Positions 51,943-63,512 of a DNA stretch of 64,000 nt are shown here, piece by piece. Origin of the DNA: Haliclystus octoradiatus (lineage: Eukaryota > Cnidaria > Staurozoa > Stauromedusae > Haliclystidae). The stretch lies in the NCBI GenBank assembly GCA_916610825.1, contig OU744449.1, positions 25,553,232-25,617,231 on the forward strand, written 5' to 3'. The notes beneath the pieces are model-generated. The model saw only the letters and a program-made list of their open reading frames with translations. It was not told where the DNA came from and did no database searches. The position numbers and the translations under genes are program-made. The number at the start of each line of letters is the position of its first letter. Position 1 is the first letter of the stretch.

Positions 51943-54900
51943 ATGGCTGACAACGAAACTGCCAAGAAACCTTCGGGTCATGAAGGAAAATGTGAGTAAA
52001 TCTTGATACGTCATTTGATGGACAGGGTATTTACTATTTACTGTGGGAAATGATTGGTGAGGAGGTTTACCCATGTACTGAAATTTGTATAATCACCTAG
52101 TGAGAATTTACTAATTTCTCGATACAAACTGACTTCAGAAGTTCAGCACAGCACTCAGACTCACAGTCTCACAGTCTCAGGCTAGGGTTATATGGACGCA
52201 CCGAACTCAATTCGAATTAGGTGCGACACCGAATTGCATTAAATTCGCATTTGGGGTTATACAAACGAACCGAATGTCGACGATCTTTAAAAACTGGCCA
52301 AAATGTCACGTGATAGGAAGTAGTTTTCTTGGAATTATACCGCATGGTTTGAAACCAGAGTGTTTTGTTTGCATTATTTTTCATTTTCAGCGATTTTTCC
52401 GTTCTATTTTGCCTATCAATAGTTTGAAACTTGTATGAAGTAGTAATCTCAATGGTTGGCAAGCATTTTTACAGGAGATAGTTTTTGTTCTAACAAAGCA
52501 TAGTGCTCAGAGCAAATTAAATGTGAATTTCCATTAAAATAACATATTATGATAAAAGCGACCCCAATTCTAGTGCTGATGCATTGTGATTGACTACAAT
52601 AAAACGTTTTTAAAGTGCTTTAAATCATGATTTTGGAAAACATCAGCTTCCCTGTGAGCCATCTTTCAATCATATAAACAAGTCACCATAACAACATCCC
52701 AAAAGCGATGTTCTTTCTATCGTATTGCCATGGAAACATCCTTTAAAATAATTTATGATTTGCACATCCCCCGGTTTATTGCCATATAAGGTAGGTATAG
52801 GAGCTCAGTCACGGCACCGTGAGTCGAATGTATTTAGTTCGGTGCGATGATAGCTCGCTCGTATAACGCGGCGATGAATTTAATTCACGGAGAAGAGCTC
52901 CGCACCTCAGGCCTTGACGTGCGGAGCTAGCTTGACGCACTTAATGTTTTTTGAGGAATGTTGATGAACCGAATGATGTTATACGAAGCGCGCTATTATG
53001 AGATTTAATTCAAATGAATGAATCAATTGAGTTCGGTGCGTGCATATAACCCTAGCATCACTGTCTCAGCACGGCCAGCCAGTAGAAGACCCAGAGAGTC
53101 AGCCAGAGACATCAATCTATATCTAGCAGCAGAGCAGCAGCTCGGATTCAGAAGTACGAATTATTTAGCAATTATTAAACTGCTTGCAGCCTTGGATCTA
53201 GAATTAGCCGGTTTGCAAAGCACGGCAGCTGAGCCCCCGAGATGAACATTTTCTAGTGATTGACACCCCTGAAGCTGCAGTTTTCATTGAAAATCAGCAT
53301 TTAAAATTATTTTTTGTCATTTTCTTCAATTTTTTTGCTGAAATGATAGATTTTGGCGCCCCTGGAGTAAAATTTTATCAGTTGCCACCCCGGCCTCTAC
53401 CTTTTTTGGCGCTGTTGCCCCCGAGATCTCGATGAGATTGCCATTCTTTGCACACCTGAGAACTAGACCACGGCACGGTTTATCTCTAGCGACAGCAGTA
53501 GTCAGTAGCACAGCAGTCAGAAATATCTTGATAAAATGAGTGGCTCCAAATTGATTTGAAATAACTAACTAAGTTAGATATATATGATTATAAATCAACA
53601 CAAAAAGTCAGACATTCATATTATGAATATGAGTATGAATGAAAATTTGGATGTCTGATTTTTTACGTTGATTTGTCATTATTATTTAATATATCTGCAT
53701 TTATAACATCGAGCACTATTGCAATAGGAAAGACAACAAACACCACTGTACTTCTATATAATATATATATATCTACTACAGTTGAACTTGCTTAATATCC
53801 CCCCTTTGGTACAGATAAAAAGCGGGACATTGAGCGAGATGGGATATTAAGCGAGGTAAGAATATCAGAGTTTGTATGGAGAATTGAAAATGGAAATCAG
53901 TTTTAAGTGGGGATATTAAAAGAGGGGATATTAACCAAGTTTAACTGTATATAAACGTCAATGTATGTCTGTCTGTATCTACTGTATTTGAGATTCACGC
54001 TTCTCATGGTGAACGTATCAAATCCATACTTTCCGTGGGGTATCTTATAATTTTTGAAGCAACATAGGCCATGTTTTATGTTCATATCTTTATATTCCTT
54101 CAATTGACAGCCCGAAGCGTATTTTTTTCGTAGGATTTCTCTTGCGGCTCCATAGAAAGAACAAATTACATTCTCATGTTCATCACGCAATATCTTCCCA
54201 GACTGACCTTCAGTTCTATTGTTTATTTATCACTTGAGCTAACTTCTAGCAATTTAATTTTCTATTGTTATTTTATTTTCAAATTTCACCCAGCAGAACC
54301 GGTTCACTTCATTAGTAATTTATATGTTTTTAATTTTTTTATACAAGAAGTTAACGCTTACAAGAAACCTTTAAAATTTAAGTCAAACACATTCACAAAA
54401 TATAACTCAGCTATAGCCTGAATTGAGTCCAGGAAGGCCCCCCTATCTACCATGACAATAACGTATTCACACTCTCAATTTTTGCAATTTCACGCATAAA
54501 CGCCATGAAAGTTTCAAATTTCATGCATTCAACAAACAGCACTTGAAATTAATTCAATATACACCTACCTGTATCTGCTTTGAAATTGTATTATTTAGCT
54601 GCACAAACAAAGTTTGAATCAGTATAAAGTGTATAAATCTGTCAATGTTTTTTGTTTCCGTATAACGCAGAAACTATGAAACACGCAATAGCACAGTTGG
54701 AAACGCCTTTGCACAATTTGGCGGACAAAATATAGAGACCAATAACATGTCACATTTGAATATGGGCAGGGTCCGACAAAGTCCGGAAACTTGGAAACCT
54801 GGTTTGCGGAAGGCTGGCAACATACAGAAGGAAAAGGCACAATGCTAAATACATAAATTAAACTTATTAGAAATAAATAGAAATAAAATTTTGATTTCAT

Positions 54901-57789
54901 GATTTTATGTCAGTAAAATCACTCAAACGTTAATCTAAAAAGTTGAGGTTTGCTGAAGGTAAATCATTTTGTCGGACCCTGAATATGGGGGTGCCAATCC
55001 AGTTTAAAGTTAAATGCAGTTAGTCTCAGCCCCTGCGAAAAACAGTTCAAAAGTTCATGAACAGTTTGTGAACGTTAAATGTCCAAAAATTTTCATGAAC
55101 TGTTCATAAACTGTTAATGAACTCCTGAACTGTTTTTTCACAGGGAAGAGAACAACGAACTCTGGTTATTGGTTCCAAATATTAACGCAAAGCGAAAAAA
55201 GTTACAAGTTGATAATTTGGGTTAGGAGTTAAAAGCTTATTTTATAGTTATTTTAGTTGCCTATATGTATGCTATTGTGTGGATTTATTTTATATATAAA
55301 AATGTGAAACAAAGATCAGCCAAAAGCCTTTTCCGTTACTCGGAGCTTCACACATTTATTTTGCAATCATCAGACGATTTGAAAAATAATAACAGTCTGG
55401 TGATCGCATGAAACGCGTGAAACTCTGAGTAACGGAAAAGGCTTTTGCCTCATCTTTGTTTCAATTCTATGTTATTCTCTGTCTCAATAAACATCGAGCA
55501 CTTTCACATACATGTGTTTACCTCATATTACATTATATTATATGTAAAATTTTAAAAAGGTTTCAATACGTAAGTAAATAAGTTGGAAAATAATTTTGTA
55601 ATACATGCGCATCTTGATAGAAGGATTAGCTCAGATGGCAGAGCAACCGAACTTCAGATCGGATCATATCTGATCGACTGTAGTTCAACTCCCCCGAAGG
55701 TCAACTCAGCCATCGTCTAGAGGGAATTGCCTTGTAAGTAGCTGCACGGTGCATCGTTGAACATTGATAATCTATACCTATCTGCCATGAAATCTGTTGA
55801 AATTGATCTGCAGTGTCGCGGCTCAAAGAGCGTTTAAAATCATTGCTCTCAGTGAAAAAAGCCACTCCTCTAGAAATAGAGGAGTGGTACAGTACGGGTG
55901 TCTTCAGTAGGGCGAAACTGTTTACATTACTATTATATTACTACATCTTGATATAATTGTAATCATGATTGTACATTTGCAGATCAAACAAGAAAAAGAA
56001 ATCCTTCAAAAGTGAAAAAGTCTAAAAATTCGGTTCTTCTACACAGAAAATCAAATTTCAAGGCACAACTTGAAAAATGTCAAAAGTTGTTAGACAAAGG
56101 GTAAAATACATGCAGAATTTATTCCTTAGTATTGATTTTATTACTATTACCAACAACAACAAAACATAGTAAAGAAAGAGATGGTATTAATTTTATTCTT
56201 GAAAATAGAATTATCAGGGTTTATGCCTATTATACATGAAATGTAAGAAGAAAATCTGTGCTGTGATAGGATAGGAAAAAGTTCAGTGCTGTTGTCATTT
56301 ATTGTCGATACATTCTCATCATATATATTATATACAGGTTGGGCCCACTTTCAATATTTCTCAGAACTCAATAGGACAATATCTGACTAGACAGAGCTGG
56401 GCATACACTTCTCTTATAAGTACATCGATTGCAGTCAATTGCGTAAATGATGTAACATTTATTTAAATTTCAGTTTCCATTCAACATTTCAACTGAGATA
56501 TATTACTATGTATTATTGCCATAAGAAATATTGGCATTAAATCAAATCAGCAAATGGTGGACGAAAACTTTAATCCATGGAGACCTTGTGACGTCAAGTC
56601 GCGGCTTTATCGAACATCCGCAGTTTATGAATCTAAGAACTTGTAAAAACTGCTAGCGACAAATATATAATGCCTTGACTCAAACTGGCATAAACTGCAC
56701 TCTTATCAGACGCACTAACCGCCGACAACGACCGCTGAGAGCTGATGAAACAGAACAGTATTTAAACGCTACCAGGTTGTTACCACGTGACCCTAAAAAA
56801 GTGATTGAGTGAAACACGTGATCACATTGCAAGTCGCTGTCATTTGGAAAAACCGTGGTTGTTCAATAAATTTGCGACATGACGTCACACAGATCTCTAT
56901 GACCATGGATTGCATTTTTGGTCCACCTCAGCAAACATGGTAATTATTTTTCATGGAATTCACACAATAAAGGATGTCCACATATATATGAATGTTATTT
57001 GGATATTTTCTTATTTTATTTCTCCAGTGAAACCGAAATCGTTCTTCATGCACTTGGTGCTGCTGTTAATCGTGCTGTTAACATTGCATTGAAACTTCAA
57101 AATGGGTCAAATGGCCTAATCAAGTTGAATGTTAATACATCAACTGTGGAACTTATTGATGACTTGGAACCTCTACTTGATGTAAGTTTTCAATAATACA
57201 TACCAGATCTTAGCCTGTGTCACATACTCAATTCATTCACTAAAGAATAGTGTTTGTGTATGCCTAACTATTAAGCAATTGGTGCACAGTTTCCTTTGAG
57301 CTATTTGATAGATGATATTTGGCGCACGAGAGGCATGCAAGGAGACAAAGAGAAGGCTAGCACAACTCTTAAAAGCATCTACATGACTTTCCTGCTCATA
57401 AAGTGTTTTTAAAAACTCCTGATCAATTTGGAAATTCTCATTCGTGACATCAAGTTCAAATTGTAAGATCGGTCGTGTTTTCAAAGCTAGATTTGCTATG
57501 GTGATTTGGCGTCAAACTCTGAACCAATCAGATTGATCAAATCATTTTTGTTATAATACAAAAGCAATTGGCTCACACTTTCCTATTATATATATAATAT
57601 TATTAGTAATATTATATTATACGTCTGTTCTGCTCTGTCTCAATCTCAACTGTAATCAATTTCTATTTACTCTAGGACCTTGAACCTCAATCACAAAGTC
57701 GAAATTGCTCAGCCATACACATTGAAATTAGAAAAATTACACCCGAAGAAATAGTTGATACAAAAATGAAAAAAGAAACAGCTGATTAA
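51943..57789 (+). CDS. POP7: Ribonuclease P/MRP protein subunit p20
   Basis: Alba-like subunit that pairs with p25 and binds the RNA of RNase P and RNase MRP, for tRNA 5' processing and rRNA maturation. Exons: 51943-51991, 55983-56100, 57028-57181, 57676-57789; 435 nt, 144 residues (human 140). N-terminal MADNETAKKPSGHEGK is low in family signal. Exon 2 gives the basic YQTRKRNPSK start and NFKAQLEKCQKLLDKG; exon 3 the Alba core LHALGAAVNRAVNIALKLQ and NTSTVELIDDLEP; exon 4 NCSAIHIEIRKITPEE, matching the human C-terminal strand. Intron 1 (4 kb) is filled with mobile elements, including a sense tRNA-derived SINE just before exon 2. Convergent with METTL23. Confidence 0.95.
52181..53056. mobile_element. 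876-bp TIR element, GCTAGGGTTATATG
   Basis: About 33-bp ends GCTAGGGTTATATGGACGCA and its inverse (TGCATATAACCCTAGC at right), with ACCGAACTCAATT shared by both. No transposase frame. It lies 190 bp into POP7 intron 1. Confidence 0.75.
53779..53947. mobile_element. TA-flanked pogo/Tigger-like MITE, second copy
   Basis: CAGTTGAACTTGCTTAATAT to ACCAAGTTTAACTG between TA dinucleotides; inverted relative to 20891-21076. In POP7 intron 1. Confidence 0.82.
54767..54981. mobile_element. Family A-related hAT-type MITE, complete
   Basis: 215 bp with ends CAGGGTCCGACAAA and TTTGTCGGACCCTG and exact 8-bp duplication AATATGGG (54759-54766, 54982-54989). Its interior differs from family A, so it shares ends but not body. 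In POP7 intron 1. Confidence 0.88.
55029..55145. repeat. TTCATGAAC palindromic element
   Basis: 117 bp, CCCCTGCGAAAAACAGTTCA to CTGAACTGTTTTTTCACAGGG. A short form of the family in POP7 intron 1. Confidence 0.8.
55303..55472. mobile_element. Foldback MITE, ACAAAGATGAGGCAAAG, second copy
   Basis: GAAACAAAGATCAGCCAAAAGC to GCTTTTGCCTCATCTTTGTTT; both arms include GTAACGGAAAAG or its inverse. In POP7 intron 1. A half-size copy is at 38798-38892. Confidence 0.78.
55622..55920 (+). mobile_element. tRNA-derived SINE, sense copy with intact head
   Basis: Begins with a tRNA-like head: A box TTAGCTCAGATGGCAGAG and B box AGTTCAACTCC, then a body with GTCAACTCAGCC and a final hairpin CTCCTCTAGAAATAGAGGAG. 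The best copy in the window. About 60 bases upstream of POP7 exon 2. A 3' fragment of the same family is at about 387-440. Confidence 0.85.
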
Positions 57790-57889
57790 TTATAATATAA
57801 TAATATAATTTGAAAATGTTATTTTACAAATATATATATATATATACAATAGATGGTCAAACTATCAAATATAACAAATAAATAAGAAG

Positions 57890-57925
<36 letters not shown>

Positions 57926-58120
57926 CACCTACAATCCTACATCCTCCTCTTGTTGCCTTTTTGGAAATTTTTTTATCAATAAACATAAAAAAACTTTATC
58001 AATAAATATTGAGAAATCAAATTAGCTTTGTGAATATCTAATATTCTGAACCTAATTACAATATATACAATATGAATATTTTATAAAATAGAATATGAAA
58101 TATATACCATACAATAAATT
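57790..58120. repeat. POP7-METTL23 spacer with TA microsatellite
   Basis: A perfect (TA)n run of about 30 bases lies near 57893-57923, and a shorter one near 57832-57846. The rest is AT-rich 3' flank of two convergent genes. Confidence 0.7.
57877..57882 (+). terminator. Poly(A) signal, POP7
   Basis: AATAAA about 90 bases after the POP7 stop codon, just before a long TA dinucleotide run. Confidence 0.5.
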
Positions 58121-60215
58121 TTAATAATTTTTGAGTTGTATTTCATACATTTGAATTTCGTGTCCATTGCTATCTAGAAGATCAGCACCAAATGTCTTTA
58201 ATGCCAACATTTTACCTGTTAGATTCCATTTCTCAAACAAAATTGATAACTTTGTGTTTGGCCTAAAAAGAGAAATCATTTCAAGACTAGAACCAATAAA
58301 CAAACTGGCACATGTACTTAAAGGGTTACCGCCGATAATTTTCATTTTGATCATTGTACAATTTTGTTTTTTTCTTCGTCGTATAACTAAACTACGACTT
58401 GGAGATTGAACAATGAGACATAAAAAGCAGATTTGTTCGACTTCAACAATGTAATTATAACATAAAATCACAACTCATAGCAGCCGACTGACTGCAATCA
58501 TTAAAACTGGTCCAAGGATAGACAGTAATATGACATTCTTAATGTAAACAAGCTAAACAACTGCTTAATCAGCGAATGTTTAATGTCCTAACGTCAATGT
58601 TTGAAATAGTTCATATCTGTCTGTCTGTCAGTCTAAGTAAAAATACCTTCCAATTTGATATGATGTCCAAAAACACATTTTGAAATATTTTATACCATCT
58701 ATCTATCTGTCTGTCTGTGTATCTAAGTAAAAATACCTTCTAACTTGATATGATGTCCAAAACACACAGTTTCTGTTCTCTTTCAGTAAGTAATACACCG
58801 TTGCAATTACATCTTCAAAATCTGATGACAAAAAGTACATTTGTAATACAATATTCAATTGTATAGGCATAGAAACTTGCCATACATAGTTACAGCACCA
58901 ACATCAAAACACAACAGAAAGTCATGTCATTTTTTTTTTTTTGGATTTATCATTTATCCACAAACCGGGTAAGCTTGCAGCTTTTTTTCACCGGGGTGGT
59001 TGGTTAAATTGGTTAGTATTTTGAAGCTTGTGTGCGTTTATAGCCGGATGCCCTTCCCCTTGACCTTGACGCCAACCTATAGTCCTCTGGCCAGGGATTG
59101 AACCCGAGACCCTGCGGGCCGTGATCCAACGCTCTAACCACTACACCTAGGCCGTCATGGTCATGTAGAGGTCATTCTGTGTACAAACACATGTTAATTT
59201 TGACATATTCAGTTTTCAGACGCATGCTTAATTGATTTATTTTTGATTGTTGGAATATCAAGAGCAAGCAAAAGTACAACATACATGCAATGATGTTTAA
59301 AGTAATTTATCACCCCTGCCGCCCTGCGAAAACGGTTCATGAACGATAAATGGCCCAATCTTTGTGAACTTGTTCATCAACTTTTCATGGCAATTCATGA
59401 ACTGATTAGAAGCTTCAAATTTACGCATTTTGTAATAAAAGACAACGCAATTAATTTTATATATTTATGGGTCCCTATAGACCAGTATATTACTATTCCC
59501 AATAGACCTTAGTATTAATTTTCATATTTCTGTAATTATAGGCCTATAAATAGGTAACACGTAAAATTATTTTTTAGCTTGATAATGGCTTCAGTGCAAA
59601 GCCGAAACGTTGCAAATAAAAATATAAAATGAATTGCGTTGTCTTTTATTACAAAATTCATGAACTGTTCATGAAATAAATAAAAAACAGAAATTTCATG
59701 AAAAAGTTTTAAAAAAATGGGGCTGTCCATGACCTCATATACTGTAATTTGCAGGGAAACTCTTTACCCAAATACATATTATTATCAAAAGTTCATGAGT
59801 TCATGAACGTGAAATTGCCCAAAAGTTCATTAACTATTCATGAATTGTTCGTTAATTTTCAGGCAATTTCACACTCATGAACGGGTTCATGCACCGGTTC
59901 ATGAGTGGCTCTGTGACTAACTTTATGCAAATCAGAAAAAAATTAATAAAAAAATTTGTCCCTACCTGTGGTTTGATAGAAGCAATCTGATCCAAGAATA
60001 ATGTCAATCTTCGGTAATGAGAATAAAAACAGATTGAAATCGCCCCATTTCAATTCATGTACAATTGTATTATTAGCAACACCATTAATGGAACAATTAT
60101 GCTGGCAATCAATTAACCATGTTTCCATTCCATCAGTGTTACCATCTGTAAGGAATACTTGTTTAGCATTGCATTTTGCAGCTACGATTCCTGGTAACGC
60201 AGTTCCAGCACCAAT
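58121..60215 (-). CDS. METTL23: METTL23-type methyltransferase, 5' exon(s) not visible
   Basis: Class I SAM-dependent methyltransferase; the mammalian enzyme methylates histone H3 arginine 17. Exons in transcript order: 60215-59966, 58821-58737, 58262-58121; 477 nt, 158 visible residues. The first visible exon opens directly at SAM motif I, IGAGTALPGIVAAK, preceded by a good acceptor and no ATG. It includes LKWGDF and the post-motif DIILGSDCFYQ. The next exon reads FEDVIATVYYLLKE and WTSYQVR, and the last has LFEKWNLTGKM and a C-terminal strand EIQMYEIQL. The N-terminal portion (about 30 residues before motif I) is not found up to 61040 and is presumably beyond the retrotransposon. A duplicated splice donor lies just after the middle exon. 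Confidence 0.88.
58615..58775 (-). repeat. Tandem duplication covering an exon end and splice donor
   Basis: Two copies of about 90 bases share AAAAATACCTTC, TTGATATGATGTCCAAAA and CTGTCTGTCTG runs. The copy at higher coordinates includes the end of the METTL23 exon and its donor (58737/58736); the other, at 58634-58676, keeps a decayed copy of both. Confidence 0.8.
58930..59155 (-). mobile_element. tRNA-derived SINE with poly(A) tail
   Basis: Read on the minus strand, a tRNA-like head has an A box (GTGTAGTGGTTAGAG) and B box (GGTTCAATCCC), followed by an unrelated body and a run of 13 A. Similar GTCATG sequences flank it, a likely imperfect target duplication. It sits in a METTL23 intron in sense orientation. 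Confidence 0.85.
59427..59660. repeat. Inverted repeat element, ~30-bp arms
   Basis: TTTTGTAATAAAAGACAACG at the left and its inverse at the right enclose about 170 bases, including GCCGAAACGTTGCAAATAAA. TTCATGAAC repeat fragments abut both sides. Probably a short DNA element in a METTL23 intron. Confidence 0.6.
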
Positions 60216-60443
60216 CTGTAGTGAAAATAGATGATGATGGTAAAAACAATAATTGGATCATTCAGTAGAGGTGGTCCTTATAAACAGGGATGCTAATGGA
60301 CTATTAATTAATTCTAATAGATTGAGTATGTAACATTTTTTGTGGAATATTTGTATCTTCAAATAATAATGAATATGGATTATGGCCCCCTTTCAGGAAA
60401 ATGGGGTTATGACACTTTGCTTTGGAAGATACATTATGATAAT
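60216..60443. other. METTL23 intron sequence
   Basis: Unannotated AT-rich intron between the first visible METTL23 exon and the BEL 3' LTR. I saw no upstream METTL23 exon here. Confidence 0.5.
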
Positions 60444-60935
60444 TGTAACGGGTGCCTGGTGCAGGGATGGCTTGAGTTAATATAACAATAACAATATCAC
60501 TGTTTGAAACGATTTAACTGATTTTTTCAGTGGCGATTGTTTGTTCTCAAAGTTGATTAGAATGCAATAAATAGTCAATTGTAATTTTAGGTTGTATTTT
60601 ATTTACGAGATTAATGATTTACAATTTAACGATATGAAATAATTACATATAATATAAAAAGAATAAACGTTCATACAACCTGGCTCTTCGGTATCTTTGA
60701 GCTGTAATATGATGATAATGTCTTTAAAACGACGATAATAATAACGGTGATTCTCTAAACTTATTTTGAACGATTTGGTGTGGCCTTTCAACGATGCCAA
60801 CACCATGAGAATAACAATATAAAAATTGATTATAAAATATATATAAAAATTGCACGACCAATATTAACATTAATATTGGTCGGCATTTAAACGAGGCTTG
60901 AATCAAACGAGGCCGTAATAACGCTATTTTCAACA
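60444..60935 (-). repeat. BEL/Pao 3' LTR
   Basis: On the minus strand it begins TGTTGAAAATAG after the GGGCCGGC tract and ends CCCGTTACA, so it has TG...CA ends and is 492 bp. AATAAA is present on the transcribed strand near 60597-60602. The matching 5' LTR is outside the window, so insertion age cannot be estimated here. Confidence 0.75.
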
Positions 60936-61045
60936 GCCGGCCCTGATGTGACCTACGATTCTAGGCACATCACATTTATCGTTATTGTCCGGTAATAATT
61001 TGACAAGTTTGCAAACAGGACGAATTAATTGATGTTTTGATGTCT

Positions 61046-63505
61046 TCAGTTGAACGGAGCGAACACGGTCGTCCTTACCAGGGAATAACTTTCAATTTTT
61101 CCAAGCATCCATTGTGCACGAGGTAGATTTTCGTCAATAATAAATACAATGTCATTGATTTGAAGTTGTTTGACATCTCTTGTCCATTTGCTGCGTAACG
61201 TTAAAGTTGGAAGATACTCGCGAACCCACCGTCGCCAGAAATGATCGGCTAATACCTGTGCTTGCTTCCAGCGTCTTCGGCCGTGGAGTTCCTTGTTATC
61301 GAATTCCCCGGGTGGTGAATTATGACTTGCTCTTCCAATTAGGAAATGATTTGGTGTTAAAGATTCATACGAATCATTGTTTTCGCTTACATAAACCAGA
61401 GGTCTTGAATTAATACATGCTTCTACCTCAGTCAAAGTGGTTATCAGCACTTCATCAGTGACGCAGCTTGATTGTAGGATCACCTTCAATAGCCTCTTTG
61501 TTGATCTTACCATTCTTTCCCAAATGCCACCAAAATGAGGTCCAGATGGTGGGTTAAAATGCCAACTTATCTGTAAAAGCGCCAAAGGAGTCATTATTTT
61601 ATCTTGATCAAGGTCTTGTAGACATTTCTTCAATTCCTTTTCACCACTGACTAGATTCGTGCCGTTATCACTCCATATAACTTTAGGATTTCCTCGTCGA
61701 GATATCATACGACGAATAGCAGATATGAGACTGTCAGTGTCTAAGGTGTAGGCCATTTCAAGATGAACAGCCCTCGTTACCAAGCAAGTGAACAATGCAC
61801 CGTATCGCTTTTCTGTACGACGACCAACTTTAGTTTTCAAGGGTCCGAAGTAGTCGATGCCAACATTTGTGAAAGGAGGCGAATAGCATTCAAGTCTTGA
61901 TATTGGTATATCAGCCATCATGGGTGTTTGAGGTTGTGTATCCCTTCTGCGACATATCATGCAGTCGTGAACAATTTTTCGGGTTATACTTCTGGCTTTC
62001 GGAATCCAATACCTCTGACGGACTTCACTTATCACGTGTTCAGTTCCAACATGATGCAACTTTTCATGAATATCTTTGAGGACCAGTTTCGTCAGCTGGT
62101 GAGTTGGCGATAGAACAATCTGATGTTTTGCTTCGTACGGGACAGGTGCTTTGCTGAGCCTGCCACCAACCCTCATTATGCCTTTTGTGTCACAGAATGG
62201 CACCAGAGGAACGATAGAGCTGTTCTTGTGCACTGCTAATCCTTTCTTCAACAGTTCAAGATCTTCATGGTAGCTCTCACGTTGGGCAAGACTGATGGCC
62301 AATGTTTCAGCTTCACTCATCTCTGTGGCTGTTATTGGGGATGACATGCTGACGGCATTGTTCTTTGTTGCAGAGACATGTCTTCGTGACCATCTACGAA
62401 TTCTTGAAATTACACGTAAGATTCTTGTGATTTTACTAAATCTATGCCATTCAATAATTGACTTCCTTTGAGTAGATGTTGTTGCTAGAGACGTCGTCTT
62501 GATTTCCTCTGTTGTCGTATTTAACAAAGGTGATGATGGCCAGTTTTCTTGGCATTCATGCAGGAATGCCGGTCCATTGAACCACCTATCATCTTCGAGC
62601 AGTTGCGCTATCTTTAATCCCCTTGAGGCTTCATCGGACGGGTTGTTTACACCAGGGACAAGTTTCCATTCTGCTTCGTTCGTAAGTTCTTGAATTTCAG
62701 AAATTCGATTTGCCACAAACGTATGATAATTTCTACTTTCACTTCTGATCCATCCAAGCACTGTAGTGGAATCCGTCCATAACGTGACGTCGAATTTCAA
62801 GTCGCTTAGCTCACGTTTGATGAATACAGAAAGTCGTGACGCTAGTAACGCAGCTTGCAATTCTAGGCGTGGTAGTGATAACGCCTTTAACGGTGCAAGC
62901 CTCGATTTCGCCATGATAAAATGGCAACTGACTTCTCCGTCTTTGGAAATACATCTCAGGTAAGCCACAGCAGCGAATGCGTTTTCGGAGGCATCACCAA
63001 ATACATGTAAACTGTACTCCGTTGTGTCTTTAGGTAGAAATTGACGAGGGATACTGAGATTATGCAGATGGTCTTTATCTCTCACCCAAGAATTCCATTT
63101 TGTTAATACTTCTGTAGGAAGGATGTCATCCCAACCAAAACCATTTCTCCATAGCGACTGAAGAAGTATCTTTGCTGTTATGGTAAATGGTACCAGGAAT
63201 CCAAGTGGATCGAACAATGTAGCCAACTCCGATAGAATTTCTCTTTTTGTGGTAGACATTTTTCCTTGCTTGACATTAAACGTGAATACATCCTTTGAAG
63301 CGTTCCATTTCACACCCAAAGTTCTTTGCATTTGCAGTGGTTCCAGTTCTAGGTCTCGAATTGACCTTTCTTCTGTCGGGAATGATTTTAATAGTTCCAT
63401 TGATGAGCTCATCCATTTGGTGATTTTGAAACCTGATGCTGACAGCATACCTCGTAGTTCAGTCACCAGCTTCTTCCCTTCAGTTATGGAATCAGTACCT
63501 AACAA
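61046..63505 (-). pseudogene. BEL pol, main frame: RT end, RNase H, integrase
   Basis: An 819-codon open frame. The first ~150 residues are the end of the reverse transcriptase region, with FDPLGFLVP near 98-106. RNase H follows: catalytic Asp near 171 (FGDASE), LPRLELQAALLASRL, LWTDSTTVLGWI and NPSDEASRG. Then an integrase zinc-binding HHCC (HEKLHH...CMICRR), and the integrase core with Asp in GIDYFGPL, Asp in IWSDNGTN and Glu in FGGIWERM: all three catalytic acids present. A C-terminal DUF5641-type tail includes FWRRWVREYLPTL. The frame shifts near 61085, so its true C-terminus is read in another frame to a stop at 60930-60932, and its start is joined in another frame to the upstream ORF. 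Confidence 0.9.
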
Positions 63506-63512
63506 GGCATCA

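Noticed and set aside
55622-55695. tRNA gene
   Set aside because: A and B boxes are present, but the acceptor stem does not close and the sequence is repeated with a common body, so it is a SINE head.
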